A stretch of DNA of 64,000 bases from assembly GCF_002807015.1 (NCBI RefSeq), contig NZ_NIPO01000001.1, positions 2,017,561-2,081,560 on the forward strand, read 5' to 3'. The DNA comes from Avrilella dinanensis (lineage in GTDB: Bacteria; Bacteroidota; Bacteroidia; Flavobacteriales; Flavobacteriaceae). Numbering within the stretch: position 1 is the first letter of the stretch; each line of letters begins with the position of its first letter. The notes under the pieces were generated by a model. The model ran no database searches. It had not been told where the DNA came from and worked only from the letters and a program-made list of their open reading frames with translations. Positions 1-9,843 of the stretch are shown here, one piece after another. The translations under genes were made by a program, and so were the position numbers.

Positions 1-261
1 GGAGATTGTTCTAAAAGGGCATAAAAAGTCCTCTGAAGCGTGTCTTTGGAATAACCACTATCTCTGGAAAGTGTTTTGTAGGTTTGTCTTTCAAGTACCC
101 ATTTTTTGAACCAAATAAAACGATTTTTGATTTTCTGTTCAGGTCGATTATTAGTAAACAATAAACCACAATTTTTACACTTAAACCGTTGTTTATTATT
201 CTGCTTTCCCCAGCCAATTACATCTAAACTTTTACAAGACCAACATCGCTTTTTTTGCCAT
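1..261 (-). CDS. Transposase N-terminus, zinc-ribbon IS256-variant type, partial, possible frameshift
   Basis: The minus-strand reading frame open from 263 to 1 encodes CWSCKSLDVIGWGK, then CKNCG, then an arginine/lysine-rich helical stretch with RQTYKTLSRDSGYS. Two CxxC pairs make a zinc ribbon, as in the IS256-type transposases with a variant zinc-binding N-terminus that are common in Bacteroidota. That frame has no ATG. The ATG at 261 is in another frame (Met-Ala-Lys-Lys, stopping after nine codons) and meets the transposase frame if one A is skipped in the run of seven A at 250-256. So either the copy is frameshifted or it uses slippage on the A run. The C-terminal catalytic part is outside the window. 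Confidence 0.6.
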
Positions 262-275
262 TTTTAAGACAAAGA

Positions 276-309
276 AAAAGTTTTATGAAACACGTTTCAT
301 AAAACTTTT
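276..309. repeat. 16-bp perfect inverted repeat at the insertion-sequence end
   Basis: The arms AAAAGTTTTATGAAAC and GTTTCATAAAACTTTT are perfect complements with a two-base loop. On the minus strand the hairpin ends in TTTTTCTTT, so it may act as a terminator for the gene ending at 390. It may equally shield the transposase from outside transcription, because it sits between the presumed outer end and the transposase start. Confidence 0.65.
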
Positions 310-389
310 ACCCAGCCCTTTATTCATAAGACTTACAAAGGTTTTTACCAACTATTTTTCAGTATTATGCCTAAATTTTAAACAGGCTC

Positions 390-1325
390 TTAATTCAACG
401 TCAATGCACCGAGAATTTCTTCGGACATAAAAGGTCCACCCGGATATTTGGCTGTATAATCCAGATTCAACCAGACATTTCCGCGTTCGTCAATATGATA
501 ATGAATTTCTTTTCCTTTGCTTTCTTCGACAAAAAGTACTTCTTTGATTAAGTATATAGCCATTTCTAAATCTGCCCTGCTGCCAATCAGCATTTCCGGA
601 TACATGTGTGCTTTGGTGTGAATCAACCTTGGTGTGCCTCCCACCGCTCTGATTCCCGCCGCCATCAATATGGCGTGGTCATCGCAATCGCCTGAAAAAT
701 GCTGTAACGATTCGGAAGCTGTGGCGATATATTCCCGACTTTTCGGGTCATTCACATAATTCCATTTACTTTGTATTTCCTTGAAAACAGCAAAACACTG
801 AATCAGCTGCCGGTGTTCCCGGAAACCTTTCACGTCCCTGAAATGTTTGGTCGTCGCTTTTAAGGCAAAATTACGTACTTCGGGCTTGTCATATTCTATC
901 GCTCTAAGCACTTTGGATTTATTCGGAAAAGGTAATAATTTGGAAATGATAATATCCTGCGGATTTGGGTTTTCGCTCATTCCATATATCATCGAACGAT
1001 AATCTTCATAAACAGCGTTGAAACCATAGCCCTGAAAAAGTGTTCCCCATATCAGAAAAATCAAATAACAGATTAAGGCAAATAAAACATATTTTTTCAG
1101 TGACATCAGCAAAATTTGCATGATAACGATAATAGCCAGAAACAGCAAAATCCTGTCCAAATGAAAAGGCCATTCGGGGTCTATCAGATTTTGATGAAGA
1201 ATAATAAAAACCGGAACCAATATCAGCATGTTCAGCACAAAAATAACAATGTTGTCCCAAGGTTTAGGAATACTAAATCGGGAAACAGGGTTCAGATTTT
1301 TTTTTGTACCGGCTTGTTTTTCCAT
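390..1325 (-). CDS. Membrane-anchored transglutaminase-like protein
   Basis: The 311-residue protein begins with about three hydrophobic segments (roughly 24-43, 57-75 and 79-97) and continues with a soluble domain. That domain carries the papain-like transglutaminase signature: Cys214 in GDCDDH, a candidate His240 in AHMYPE and Asp289 in WLNLDY. Family members act as cysteine proteases or transferases, but the substrate here is unknown. The gene is downstream of the solute-binding protein gene with a six-base gap, so the two are probably cotranscribed. The hairpin at 276-309 lies downstream. The fold assignment is good; a specific function cannot be given. Confidence 0.75.
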   Translation of the reverse strand: MEKQAGTKKNLNPVSRFSIPKPWDNIVIFVLNMLILVPVFIILHQNLIDPEWPFHLDRILLFLAIIVIMQILLMSLKKYVLFALICYLIFLIWGTLFQGYGFNAVYEDYRSMIYGMSENPNPQDIIISKLLPFPNKSKVLRAIEYDKPEVRNFALKATTKHFRDVKGFREHRQLIQCFAVFKEIQSKWNYVNDPKSREYIATASESLQHFSGDCDDHAILMAAGIRAVGGTPRLIHTKAHMYPEMLIGSRADLEMAIYLIKEVLFVEESKGKEIHYHIDERGNVWLNLDYTAKYPGGPFMSEEILGALTLN

Positions 1326-1331
1326 TCGGAA

Positions 1332-2177
1332 TTATGCGATTACATCTTCGTATTTCAGCGGTTGTTCAATAATTTTATACTTCTGCAAATCGGAAACTGT
1401 TTGTTGAAAAACCTTTTCGCTCATCTGTTGTTGAGACCATCGGGTAACGCTCAGCCATTCTTGCACATTTTCCGGTTTTTGTCCGAAAACCTCACTGATT
1501 GTTCTGTCAATACTCGGAATAATCCTGAATTCAGCGGTTGTTGTATTGATAATTTCCAACAAACTTTCAATAAGCGGTTTGTTGCTCTGCACAAAATCAC
1601 GGTGTCCCACCAAAACAAAACTCTGCCATGGTGTCGGACATACGCCTACTCTGCGGAATATTCCTTTATCCACAATGGGTTGAGTCATAAATCTGTCCCA
1701 CATGAAATAATCTGCTACATCATTTTGTAAAGCTTCAATAGCTCCTTCCAGTGTGTGAATTACTTCAAAATCTACTTCGTCTTCCGACCAGCCTTGCTGA
1801 CCGGCATTGACCAAAGCCATCAAGTGAGAACCCGAGCCATAACGGCTGATTGCCGCTTTTTTTCCGCGTAAATCGTCCACAGTTTGGTAAGGCGAATGAT
1901 GAGCAACGAAAATTCCCCATTGCAAAGGCGAACTAACATATTCCTGCACCAGCAAAGTCGGGTTGCCCAGCGAAATATCTTTCAAAATTCCTTCGGTTAA
2001 TATAATTGCCAGGTCAGTTTCTTTATCTCTGAGCATTTGGCACATTTTCCCTGTTCCTTCGGGAATATCTGTCCATTCCAGGTCAATGCCTGCCTGAGCA
2101 AAATCGCCCGATTCAATACACATTTTCCAAGGGTAATTAAAATGCTCAGGAACGCCAATAATCTTTACTTTTTTCAT
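1332..2177 (-). CDS. Substrate-binding protein of periplasmic-binding fold, no signal peptide
   Basis: The 281-residue product starts MKKVKIIGVPEHFNYPW and contains DLAIILTEGILKDI and DDLRGKKAAISRYGSGSH, the hinge and ligand-cleft patterns of NMT1/ABC-type solute-binding proteins (type 2 periplasmic-binding fold). No signal peptide or lipobox is visible, so it looks cytoplasmic or is an enzyme or regulator that uses this fold. No permease or ATPase gene is adjacent. It follows yciH by three bases and precedes the transglutaminase-like gene by six, which suggests one transcript. The ligand is unknown. Confidence 0.7.
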   Translation of the reverse strand: MKKVKIIGVPEHFNYPWKMCIESGDFAQAGIDLEWTDIPEGTGKMCQMLRDKETDLAIILTEGILKDISLGNPTLLVQEYVSSPLQWGIFVAHHSPYQTVDDLRGKKAAISRYGSGSHLMALVNAGQQGWSEDEVDFEVIHTLEGAIEALQNDVADYFMWDRFMTQPIVDKGIFRRVGVCPTPWQSFVLVGHRDFVQSNKPLIESLLEIINTTTAEFRIIPSIDRTISEVFGQKPENVQEWLSVTRWSQQQMSEKVFQQTVSDLQKYKIIEQPLKYEDVIA

Positions 2178-2180
2178 CGT

Positions 2181-2531
2181 TTAACCTCCTACTCTTTTTA
2201 CTTGATAACCTTTGTTTTTCATATAATTCATAATCTTATCCCGAAAATTACCCTGAATGATAATTTCACCGTCTTTGACTGAGCCTCCAACTCCGCACAA
2301 CGTTTTTAAATCTTTGGACAACGTTTTCAAATCGTCACTGTTTCCAACAAATCCTTTGATGATTGTTACTACTTTCCCACCCCGGTTTTTCTTATCGAGA
2401 TGTGCTTCCAGCCGTTGTTCTTCGGGCGAAAGTGTTTCTTCTGTTTCGGGTTCGTTGTTTAAATCAAAATCGTCGTTGGTAGAATAAACGAATCCTCCCA
2501 AATCTTCCAAACTGTTTAATTTCTTTGCCAT
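2181..2531 (-). CDS. yciH: SUI1/eIF1-like translation factor, YciH family
   Basis: The 116-residue protein has an acidic N-terminal region (about 1-45) and then a SUI1 domain with RGGKVVTIIKGFVG, the LCGVGGSVKDGEI block and the closing KGYQVKRVGG. YciH proteins resemble eukaryotic eIF1 and act at the small ribosomal subunit during initiation; the exact bacterial role is not settled. Its start overlaps the end of the kinase gene by 16 bases, so the two are probably translationally coupled. Confidence 0.9.
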   Translation of the reverse strand: MAKKLNSLEDLGGFVYSTNDDFDLNNEPETEETLSPEEQRLEAHLDKKNRGGKVVTIIKGFVGNSDDLKTLSKDLKTLCGVGGSVKDGEIIIQGNFRDKIMNYMKNKGYQVKRVGG

Positions 2532-3367
2532 AAATGATATTCTTTTAATCCGTCTATGGGTTTTTGTACAAATTTTCCTGCCTGCAAATTATATTTATTC
2601 AATGATGATTTAAAAAAATCTTGCAACAAATATGCCACCGACCCCACAAAATGTACCGGAACACGGCGACTTTCTTCAAATTGTAAAATATAATTTTCCA
2701 TGAAAAAATCGACGGTATTTTCAATAATCCGACGCATAAAATCATGCGATTGATTTTCTATCAGAAAAGGTAGAAATCCTGCCAGAAAAGCATTCGGATT
2801 TTCTTTTTTATAAAAATGATTTTTGAGCGTGTCTGCATCTAAATCATATTGATTTTCGAAAATAATCCGTAAATCTTCAGGCATTTTCCTGAAATAATAA
2901 GAACGAATCAGCTGTTTGCCAAAATCACTTCCGCTGCAATCGTCCATAGCGATATAGCCCAGCGAATTGACTTTCTGAATTAATTTTTCTCCATCAAAAT
3001 AGGAACAATTCGACCCTGTACCATTGATGCACACAATTGCCGGATTACCTTGCGTGGTGGCGTAAACTGCGGCATAAGTATCTTCCCGGACATCTATTTT
3101 TTTCAAATTCGGGAAAACCGCAGCCAAAGCAGTTTTCATATAATCGACAGAGCGTGGTGTGCCACAGCCAGAACCGTAAAAATACAATTCCTCCACCTGA
3201 TTTTTTATGGCTTCGATTTGAGCAGATTGCCTCATTCTTTTTAGTAAATCCTCATGACTGAGTACTTCGGGATTCAATCCTAATGTGCTCGTGAGTTCGC
3301 AATCTGTTTCAGACTTCATGATTATCCAATCGGCTTTGGTCGAACCGCTGTCCACAACTACTTTCAT
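2516..3367 (-). CDS. N-acetylglucosamine kinase-like (BadF/BadG ATPase family)
   Basis: The 283-residue protein has the ASKHA-fold phosphate loops DSGSTKADW (6-14) and INGTGSN (114-120). The overall layout is that of Bacteroidota N-acetylglucosamine kinases, which phosphorylate recovered amino sugars at the sugar 6-hydroxyl using ATP. The start ATG overlaps the gap stop codon as TGATG. The position behind gap and pfkA fits a sugar-catabolic transcript. The exact sugar is inferred from the family and not shown by the sequence. Confidence 0.8.
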   Translation of the reverse strand: MKVVVDSGSTKADWIIMKSETDCELTSTLGLNPEVLSHEDLLKRMRQSAQIEAIKNQVEELYFYGSGCGTPRSVDYMKTALAAVFPNLKKIDVREDTYAAVYATTQGNPAIVCINGTGSNCSYFDGEKLIQKVNSLGYIAMDDCSGSDFGKQLIRSYYFRKMPEDLRIIFENQYDLDADTLKNHFYKKENPNAFLAGFLPFLIENQSHDFMRRIIENTVDFFMENYILQFEESRRVPVHFVGSVAYLLQDFFKSSLNKYNLQAGKFVQKPIDGLKEYHLWQRN

Positions 3368-4374
3368 CAGCCTATTTTATTACAGAAATAAACTGTTAAA
3401 TCTAATAATTTGGCGGCATAGCCATATTCGTTATCATACCACCCTACTATTTTGAAAAATGTGTCGTTCAGTGCAATTCCTGCCTCGGCATCAATGATAG
3501 AAACTCGGGTATCAGATACAAAATCCTGAGACACAACAGCTTCGTCAGTAAAGCCCATAATGCCTTTCAGTTCATTTTCTGAAGCTGTTTTAAAGGTTTG
3601 CATAATATGCTCGTAAGTAGTTGGTTTTTCTAATTTTACGGTCAAATCTACTGCGGAAACATTCAGTACCGGCACACGAAACGCCATACCTGTCAATTTG
3701 CCTTCCAGTTCCGGAATTACTTTCCCTACGGCTTTCGCAGCTCCTGTAGATGCTGGAATGATATTTTGCATCGATGCTCTTCCGCCTCTGTAATCTTTTT
3801 TTGACGCACCGTCAACAACTGCTTGCGAAGCTGTAACTGCGTGAACAGTTGTCATCAAACCTTCTTTGATTCCATAAGTATCATTCAGAACTTTTACCAT
3901 CGGTGCCAGACAATTGGTCGTACAAGATGCGTTGGAAATCATGTTTTCGTCAGCCGACATTTGCTCGTGATTAACCCCCATTACGTACATTGGGATATCA
4001 CTCGTCGGAGAAGAAATCACTACTTTTTTTCCTCCGGCATCAATGTGAGCCTGAACAGTTTCCCTGGATTTGAATATACCTGTACAATCCACTACGGCAT
4101 CTACTCCCACTTCGTTCCATCTCAGCTTTGACGGGTCTTTTTCTGCGGTTACCCGAATTGTTTTTCCATTGATAATCAATTTATTGCCTAAAATATTTAC
4201 TTCGTGGTTCCATTTACCGTGAACAGAATCGTATCGCAATAAATAAGCCAATTGCTCAATATCCATTAAATCATTGACAGCAACAACTTCTATATCATTT
4301 CTCTCTATCGTTTCTCTGAATGCCAGTCTGCCTATGCGTCCGAAACCATTTATTCCTATTTTTATCTTTTTCAT
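3367..4374 (-). CDS. gap: Type I glyceraldehyde-3-phosphate dehydrogenase
   Basis: The 335-residue enzyme oxidises glyceraldehyde 3-phosphate to 1,3-bisphosphoglycerate in the cytoplasm. It has the NAD-binding [10 protein letters not shown] (8-17), the active-site block SNASCTTNC with Cys151, and His178 in [10 protein letters not shown]. The C-terminal WYDNEYGY is intact. It lies nine bases behind pfkA and is joined to the kinase gene by a one-base overlap, giving a pfkA-gap-kinase-yciH run on the minus strand. Length and all key residues are normal. Confidence 0.97.
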   Translation of the reverse strand: MKKIKIGINGFGRIGRLAFRETIERNDIEVVAVNDLMDIEQLAYLLRYDSVHGKWNHEVNILGNKLIINGKTIRVTAEKDPSKLRWNEVGVDAVVDCTGIFKSRETVQAHIDAGGKKVVISSPTSDIPMYVMGVNHEQMSADENMISNASCTTNCLAPMVKVLNDTYGIKEGLMTTVHAVTASQAVVDGASKKDYRGGRASMQNIIPASTGAAKAVGKVIPELEGKLTGMAFRVPVLNVSAVDLTVKLEKPTTYEHIMQTFKTASENELKGIMGFTDEAVVSQDFVSDTRVSIIDAEAGIALNDTFFKIVGWYDNEYGYAAKLLDLTVYFCNKIG

Positions 4375-4383
4375 ATTGATTAA

Positions 4384-5373
4384 TTAAATTGATAGTATAT
4401 CTGAAATTCTGATTAATTCTTCATCAATAGCTGATGAGCCTTTGATGGCTTTTTCGAGCGGAACGGTTACCACTTGCTGATTTTGTAATCCAACCATTAC
4501 TCCTTCTTTGTTTTGTAATAGTAATTCTACCGCTTTTACGCCTAAACGGCTTGCCAGAACTCTGTCAAAACAAGTAGGAGAACCGCCTCTTTGCAAATGT
4601 CCGAGGACGGAAACCCGTACATCATATTCAGGTAAATTTTCCTGTACATATTCGCTTAATTCAAATACGTTTTTTCCAATTTTATCACCTTCTGATACCA
4701 ATACAATACATGATGATTTTCCTGATGCTTTACTTCGTTTCAGTTTTTCCAGTAATTTAGGCAATCCAATGTCTTCTTCCGGAATAAGAATTTCTTCTGC
4801 TCCTGCTCCGATACCGGCGTTCAATGCGATATGTCCGGCATCTCTGCCCATTACTTCTACAAAAAACATTCGTTTGTGCGAAGTAGCCGTATCCCGGATT
4901 TTATCCACGACTTCAATCACTGTGTTTAATGCGGTGTCAAAACCAATGGTGTGTGACGTTCCGTAAATATCGTTGTCAATGGTTCCCGGAACACCGATTA
5001 CAGGAAAGTTAAACTCACGAGAAAACCGATAGGCTCCGGTAAAGCTACCGTCGCCACCAATTACAATCAGTGCCTGAATGCCTTGTTTTTGAATTTGCTC
5101 AAAAGCTTTTTTTCGTCCTTCTTCCGACATAAAATCTTTAGACCGGGCGGTTTTCAACATGGTTCCGCCTTTACTGATAGTGTATTTCACATCTCTCGGT
5201 CCGAGTTCTTTGAAATCACCTTCTATCAGTCCTTGAAAACCTCGGTAAACCCCGAAACAAGCTACCTCATAAAAGGCACAAGCCCGTACAACTGCTCTGA
5301 TAGCCGCATTCATTCCGGGGGAATCGCCTCCGGAAGTAAGCACCGCAATTTTGGTAATAGTTTGGTTCTTCAT
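4384..5373 (-). CDS. pfkA: ATP-dependent 6-phosphofructokinase
   Basis: The 329-residue enzyme phosphorylates fructose 6-phosphate, the committing step of glycolysis. TSGGDSPGMNAAIR (13-26) and IGGDGS (105-110) bind ATP. PGTIDND (129-135) supplies the catalytic Asp133, and MGRDAGHIA binds the sugar phosphate. The first of the two Gly-rich positions (SGGDS) is of the ATP type. The gene starts three bases after the tamB stop and leads into gap, so glycolysis genes ride behind an outer-membrane assembly gene. Confidence 0.97.
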   Translation of the reverse strand: MKNQTITKIAVLTSGGDSPGMNAAIRAVVRACAFYEVACFGVYRGFQGLIEGDFKELGPRDVKYTISKGGTMLKTARSKDFMSEEGRKKAFEQIQKQGIQALIVIGGDGSFTGAYRFSREFNFPVIGVPGTIDNDIYGTSHTIGFDTALNTVIEVVDKIRDTATSHKRMFFVEVMGRDAGHIALNAGIGAGAEEILIPEEDIGLPKLLEKLKRSKASGKSSCIVLVSEGDKIGKNVFELSEYVQENLPEYDVRVSVLGHLQRGGSPTCFDRVLASRLGVKAVELLLQNKEGVMVGLQNQQVVTVPLEKAIKGSSAIDEELIRISDILSI

Positions 5374-5376
5374 AGC

Positions 5377-8300
5377 CTAATTTTCTGTCTGATAAAGCGT
5401 GTTTTGATTCTGTTCTTCAAAACGATTTTCTGAATATTTTGTCTGTTCTACTGTATCGTTTTGCACTGGCAATTGCTCTTGTTTTTTCTTTTCCTCCTCT
5501 TCCAAACGCTCGCGTTCTCTTCTTGCTCTTTCTTCAGATTTAAGGAATATTTTTTGCCACAATTCTCTGAATGTGTTAAAATCTACCTCGTAAGCCAAAC
5601 CAACTCCTTGGGTATAACCGATCCCTTCTCCGAGATAAGTAATATTGTTTTCCCGGTTGAAAACCTGTGCCCGGAGCGAGCCGTCTTCATTCAGTAAAAA
5701 CTGTATTTCCACATCGCCCACAATGGCATTGTCTTCACCACCGACCGGAACCCCTAATTTACCATTAAACACCACTCTATCACTCAAATTGGTAGATACA
5801 TTTACTCCTACCCTTGCCGATTCACTGTCTGATTCTGAATATGGATTTCTCTCTCTCTGTGTATAATTAAACCCAACCTTAACTTTACTATCTTCATCGG
5901 AAAACATATCGCCAACCATATTTCCGGCACGTTCGAAAAAACTTCCGTATGCAGCTGTTCCCGCATTTTCAGCATCAATAAAATTACCTGTTGCCAGTAA
6001 TGCCATCGCTTGTGCGTTGCGTAAATCATTATCAGCCAATGTATATTCAATTTCTGATTTTATGGTGGAACTCACGTTCGGGAAATCTATCAGAAAATCA
6101 AAATTCGGACTGGTCAAATTTCCTGTTAAAACCAACGTAACATCGGTATCAATCTTTCTGTTAATCATAGAACTTTCTACTATCACGCCCGGATTCGCCT
6201 GTGTGTGATAAACTGCTTCCAAATTGAGTACAGCATTCATCGGATCACCGTCCCACACAATAGTTCCGCCTCTTTTTACATTTAACTTTTTGTCAATAAT
6301 TACATTAAACTTATAGTTATATTCTCCTTCCTGTATGGTATAATTTCCCCACATATTGAACCTTCCGAGTGTATTAATCGCCATTTTAATATAACCGGAA
6401 CCTTTGCCTTTCATTCCGTGTCCGGTTGCCTGGTCGATAATCACTTCTACTTCAGCATCGGGTGTGATGACCAAATCAAAATCAAGCTGAATACCACCGT
6501 TTTGTACGTTTTCTACTGACTCGAAAATACCTTGCTCACGCAGTTTTTTTTCTTCTTCGGTAAGAAAATGAATAAAATTATTATCACCTACACCACCGGT
6601 TTCATCTAATGGAATTTTGATTTTCGTACCCGGTTTTGACCTTGCCTGCACAGCGATATTCATAGTTTCTGCCGGACCTTTGAGTGTTGCTGTTCCATCA
6701 ATAAATGCCGTTCCGTAATAAGGAACTTCTTCCTGGGGTTCTAAATCTAAAACCATCAGATTATCGGAATTTATGGATAAATCCAATGCCCAGTTCTGAA
6801 AATTATGATGAGATATGCTTCCGTTGATGATTCCTTCCGTTTTATTTTTGGTGTCAATCAGCTTTTGCTGGTTAAGCGTAAAACTTTTTTCTGTGATATG
6901 CAGTTCTGTTTGGGGTTCAAAACCATAATCTACTCCGGTAAAAACCGGTCGCATACCGGCATCGTTCAAATAAAGCGTTCCGTCCACTTTCGGATTTTTA
7001 TGACTACCTCCGACCTGCAGCACTCCACTGGCATTACCTCTCAAATCTGAAAAAATGGATTGTAAAAACGGAGCGAGAACTTTCATGTCAAATTCGTCCA
7101 ACCCGACTTCGGCATTTAATCGGCTGTTTTCATTTAAGAGTTTTAGTTTTCCGTCTATGTAAAACACCTTTTTACGATCGTTAGTAATAGTAGATTGAAT
7201 ATCAAAATCTTCCAACGTTTCACTACCCTGAACAGCTAGATTAAATTCGCCCAAATCTACATCGTTTATTGCTAAATTGGTAATATGTATGTCTGTACTC
7301 GGGTCAAAAACTTCTTTATCCTGATGCAGCTTTGCTTCTCCGTTAATCAATCCTTTGAAAGACAAACCTTCCAAGGCAGGTGTAATTTTGTTCAAATCAA
7401 CCTCATCGAATGTAAGCAGGAAGTCTTTGTAATCATCGCCTTTCAGACCTCCGTCAAGCACTACCTTTTGCCCTTCATGTGAAAGCGTCAGATTATGGAC
7501 TTCAAAATCATTAATTTCTTTGTTGAAGACCACTTTGTTTTCTTCATTTTCCTCTTCGTTGATATACCACATAAATTGTTTGAAATTCACTTCAGACTTA
7601 TTGAAACCAACGATTGAGCGGTTTTCTTCATCAATGGTATAGTATAAATTGAGGTTGTAAAAATCTTCTTTTTCGTTGCCCCCGACAAATTCTGTACGGG
7701 CAAATAAGGTATCGTTTTGCGTTACATTAATAAAGTTAAAATCAGTAATATTATAGCTTTTAAGACTGATGGAGTCAATCGCAATATAGGTATTGTAAAG
7801 CGGGTTTTGGTTATCAACCTGCAAATCGATATTTGCCAATCTGTTGCCGGAAACATTCACAAAAGGCGTGGTAAAATTGAGCTTAAAATCTCCTTCATCA
7901 GCATTGATTTTTCCTTCGATTTGTGTTTCTTCACTGATTTCTACCTGCGGGGCAAAAAGGTTTACAATTTTATCATTGATAACAAAATTAAAATCTACAT
8001 ATTGGTTTTCTTCCAGTTCGACCGGGGAATAATTGGTATATAAACTTCCCAAAGCATTTTCTACAATGCTCGCCAACTGATTGACCTTAAACCGTCCGTT
8101 GATATAACCTTCTGCAATATCCTCAGATTTAAAAGAAATCAACCGTGTTTCATCTTCCAGGAATCGTGCATCTGCCTCAAAATTAGCAAATTCGTAGGTG
8201 TCATGTGTATTTGTGTAAACAGCATTTTCCAATAAAGCTGTTCCTTCAAAATCATCAATATTGGTTCCTTTGGCATTGACCTGCAACTGTCCTTTGAAAT

Positions 8301-9843
8301 TACTGATACTGTCTTTAACGAATCCTAAAGCCTTGAGGTTAAGACTTTCTATATTTGCCACGAAATTATATTCATTAGGTTTGGACGTAAAATCTATTTC
8401 TCCATCAAAATCTAATTGGGCATTTGGATCTTTACTACTCACAAAACCCTGATATTTAGGTAGTTTTAAATTTCCATCAACCAGAATGTTTCTATAAGTA
8501 TAACCATTGAAGGTCAGGGCAAAAATCTGTCCGGTCAATATTGTTTGCAGTTTATCGGTATCAAAACTTTTTCCGTCCACAAATAAATCTATGGTTGTTT
8601 TTCCGAATTGCTTTTGCCCGGAAATCTGACCTAAATCAAAGTCATCAAGAATAATATTCCCGCGATAAGTAGCCTGGTCTTTTTGGTTAATTTTTGTCAG
8701 TTCAATGTTCGTTTCTGCATAGCCGATTTGCGACAAAGCCTTAATATCGGCACTGATGTCAAAGTTGGAATAAGTCAGGTTTCCGGACAAATCCAGCCAG
8801 CCCACCTTGCTGAATTCAGCAGGAAGTGCTTCTCCGAGAACCTCCGGAAGCAAAGCTGTTGCCCGCTCCCGATTGATATACAACCTGTCTAAACTTGTCG
8901 TAATTTTCAACTTATCGTTGCCTTGCAGAAGACTTTCAAACTTAAATTGTCCGATAATCTGAGAGCCTGCCTGGTCGCTTAAAATCGTGTTGGCAAGAAC
9001 GAAATCGTTAAGCGTTCCTTTAGCAATCGTCTGTAAATACAATGTTTGGTCTGCACCCACACCATCGTAAAAATATCTGATATCATTGGACGATAATTTA
9101 CTGGGTTTAATATCTAGCAACAGGTTCACTTCCTCAGTAAAATTTTTCAGTCCACCCTCTTCATAGGTCATATTTACTTGCCCTTTCAGCGTGGTTCCAT
9201 CTGTATTAAGTAGCAGATTATTAAATTTCATATAGGTATTATCCATCGCAAAATCGGTGGAAGAATTTTCGAGCGACAATCCGCCGAAACCGACCAAATC
9301 CAATCCTCTTACTTTCGCCTCAATGTTTGAGCCTTTGATACGCAAACCTTCTACTTCCCCATTAATCCCCGTAAAATCAACCGATTCTGGATTCGGTTTG
9401 TTATAATCCTTTATACTGAAATTTCCGTTACTGACTTTAATATTGTCAATTTTCATCAGGAAATTTCCTTCGCCCTCCGAACCGTCATCAAAAACTGCAA
9501 TAAATTTATCCAGGTTACTGATGGTATCGTTTTGATAAGTCGTAATATGAAAATCAAGATTGTTTACCTTCGTATTTCCAAAAAAGAGTTGTCCACCAAC
9601 TAACGACCTCACGTCCAGAATGTTGGTTTGCAAATTATCGACTTTCATCAATATGCTATCCTGGTCATCTTTAACCCAGACATCGCCAAGCTTAACCGTC
9701 CCGCTCAGGTCGATAGACACCGTACTGATATTGGTTTTTATATCAAATTTCTCATTGATTTTACCGGTCGCAAAACGAGCCAGTGAAGTTTGCACCGAAG
9801 GTAACGACAAAGCAATAGCCAATCCTACTATCAGAATTAACAA
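5377..9843 (-). CDS. tamB: TamB-type translocation/assembly module protein (DUF490)
   Basis: The protein of about 1490 residues has one N-terminal membrane segment, a very long beta-rich repetitive body and the conserved C-terminal DUF490 block (TGNLTSPNFDFLIDFPN and TLADNDLRNAQAMALLATGN). Members span the periplasm and carry lipids or help assemble outer-membrane proteins. The listed start is TTG at 9843, which would leave a membrane helix without basic residues. The same frame stays open to 9909 and encodes KHNRLIKKLYKTLIY, the expected basic leader, but without any ATG, GTG or TTG. The true start is therefore uncertain. The C-terminus ends in a Glu/Arg coiled coil and a polar tail. Confidence 0.88.
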   Translation of the reverse strand: MLILIVGLAIALSLPSVQTSLARFATGKINEKFDIKTNISTVSIDLSGTVKLGDVWVKDDQDSILMKVDNLQTNILDVRSLVGGQLFFGNTKVNNLDFHITTYQNDTISNLDKFIAVFDDGSEGEGNFLMKIDNIKVSNGNFSIKDYNKPNPESVDFTGINGEVEGLRIKGSNIEAKVRGLDLVGFGGLSLENSSTDFAMDNTYMKFNNLLLNTDGTTLKGQVNMTYEEGGLKNFTEEVNLLLDIKPSKLSSNDIRYFYDGVGADQTLYLQTIAKGTLNDFVLANTILSDQAGSQIIGQFKFESLLQGNDKLKITTSLDRLYINRERATALLPEVLGEALPAEFSKVGWLDLSGNLTYSNFDISADIKALSQIGYAETNIELTKINQKDQATYRGNIILDDFDLGQISGQKQFGKTTIDLFVDGKSFDTDKLQTILTGQIFALTFNGYTYRNILVDGNLKLPKYQGFVSSKDPNAQLDFDGEIDFTSKPNEYNFVANIESLNLKALGFVKDSISNFKGQLQVNAKGTNIDDFEGTALLENAVYTNTHDTYEFANFEADARFLEDETRLISFKSEDIAEGYINGRFKVNQLASIVENALGSLYTNYSPVELEENQYVDFNFVINDKIVNLFAPQVEISEETQIEGKINADEGDFKLNFTTPFVNVSGNRLANIDLQVDNQNPLYNTYIAIDSISLKSYNITDFNFINVTQNDTLFARTEFVGGNEKEDFYNLNLYYTIDEENRSIVGFNKSEVNFKQFMWYINEEENEENKVVFNKEINDFEVHNLTLSHEGQKVVLDGGLKGDDYKDFLLTFDEVDLNKITPALEGLSFKGLINGEAKLHQDKEVFDPSTDIHITNLAINDVDLGEFNLAVQGSETLEDFDIQSTITNDRKKVFYIDGKLKLLNENSRLNAEVGLDEFDMKVLAPFLQSIFSDLRGNASGVLQVGGSHKNPKVDGTLYLNDAGMRPVFTGVDYGFEPQTELHITEKSFTLNQQKLIDTKNKTEGIINGSISHHNFQNWALDLSINSDNLMVLDLEPQEEVPYYGTAFIDGTATLKGPAETMNIAVQARSKPGTKIKIPLDETGGVGDNNFIHFLTEEEKKLREQGIFESVENVQNGGIQLDFDLVITPDAEVEVIIDQATGHGMKGKGSGYIKMAINTLGRFNMWGNYTIQEGEYNYKFNVIIDKKLNVKRGGTIVWDGDPMNAVLNLEAVYHTQANPGVIVESSMINRKIDTDVTLVLTGNLTSPNFDFLIDFPNVSSTIKSEIEYTLADNDLRNAQAMALLATGNFIDAENAGTAAYGSFFERAGNMVGDMFSDEDSKVKVGFNYTQRERNPYSESDSESARVGVNVSTNLSDRVVFNGKLGVPVGGEDNAIVGDVEIQFLLNEDGSLRAQVFNRENNITYLGEGIGYTQGVGLAYEVDFNTFRELWQKIFLKSEERARRERERLEEEEKKKQEQLPVQNDTVEQTKYSENRFEEQNQNTLYQTEN

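Larger units (their letters stand above)
1..318 (-). mobile_element. One end of an insertion sequence, cut by the window edge
   Basis: This stretch holds the 5' part of a transposase reading leftward out of the window, preceded by a 16-bp perfect hairpin (276-309) and the sequence GGGCTGGGTAAAAG (minus strand, ending near 318) that could be the element's outer end. The other end lies outside, so inverted repeats and target duplication cannot be tested and the boundary at 318 is a guess. The family call rests on the transposase. Confidence 0.6.

Noticed and set aside
1116..1730. Plus-strand frame of 204 codons opposite the transglutaminase-like and solute-binding genes
   Set aside because: It lies fully antisense to two well-supported genes and shows no domain, signal or sensible composition.
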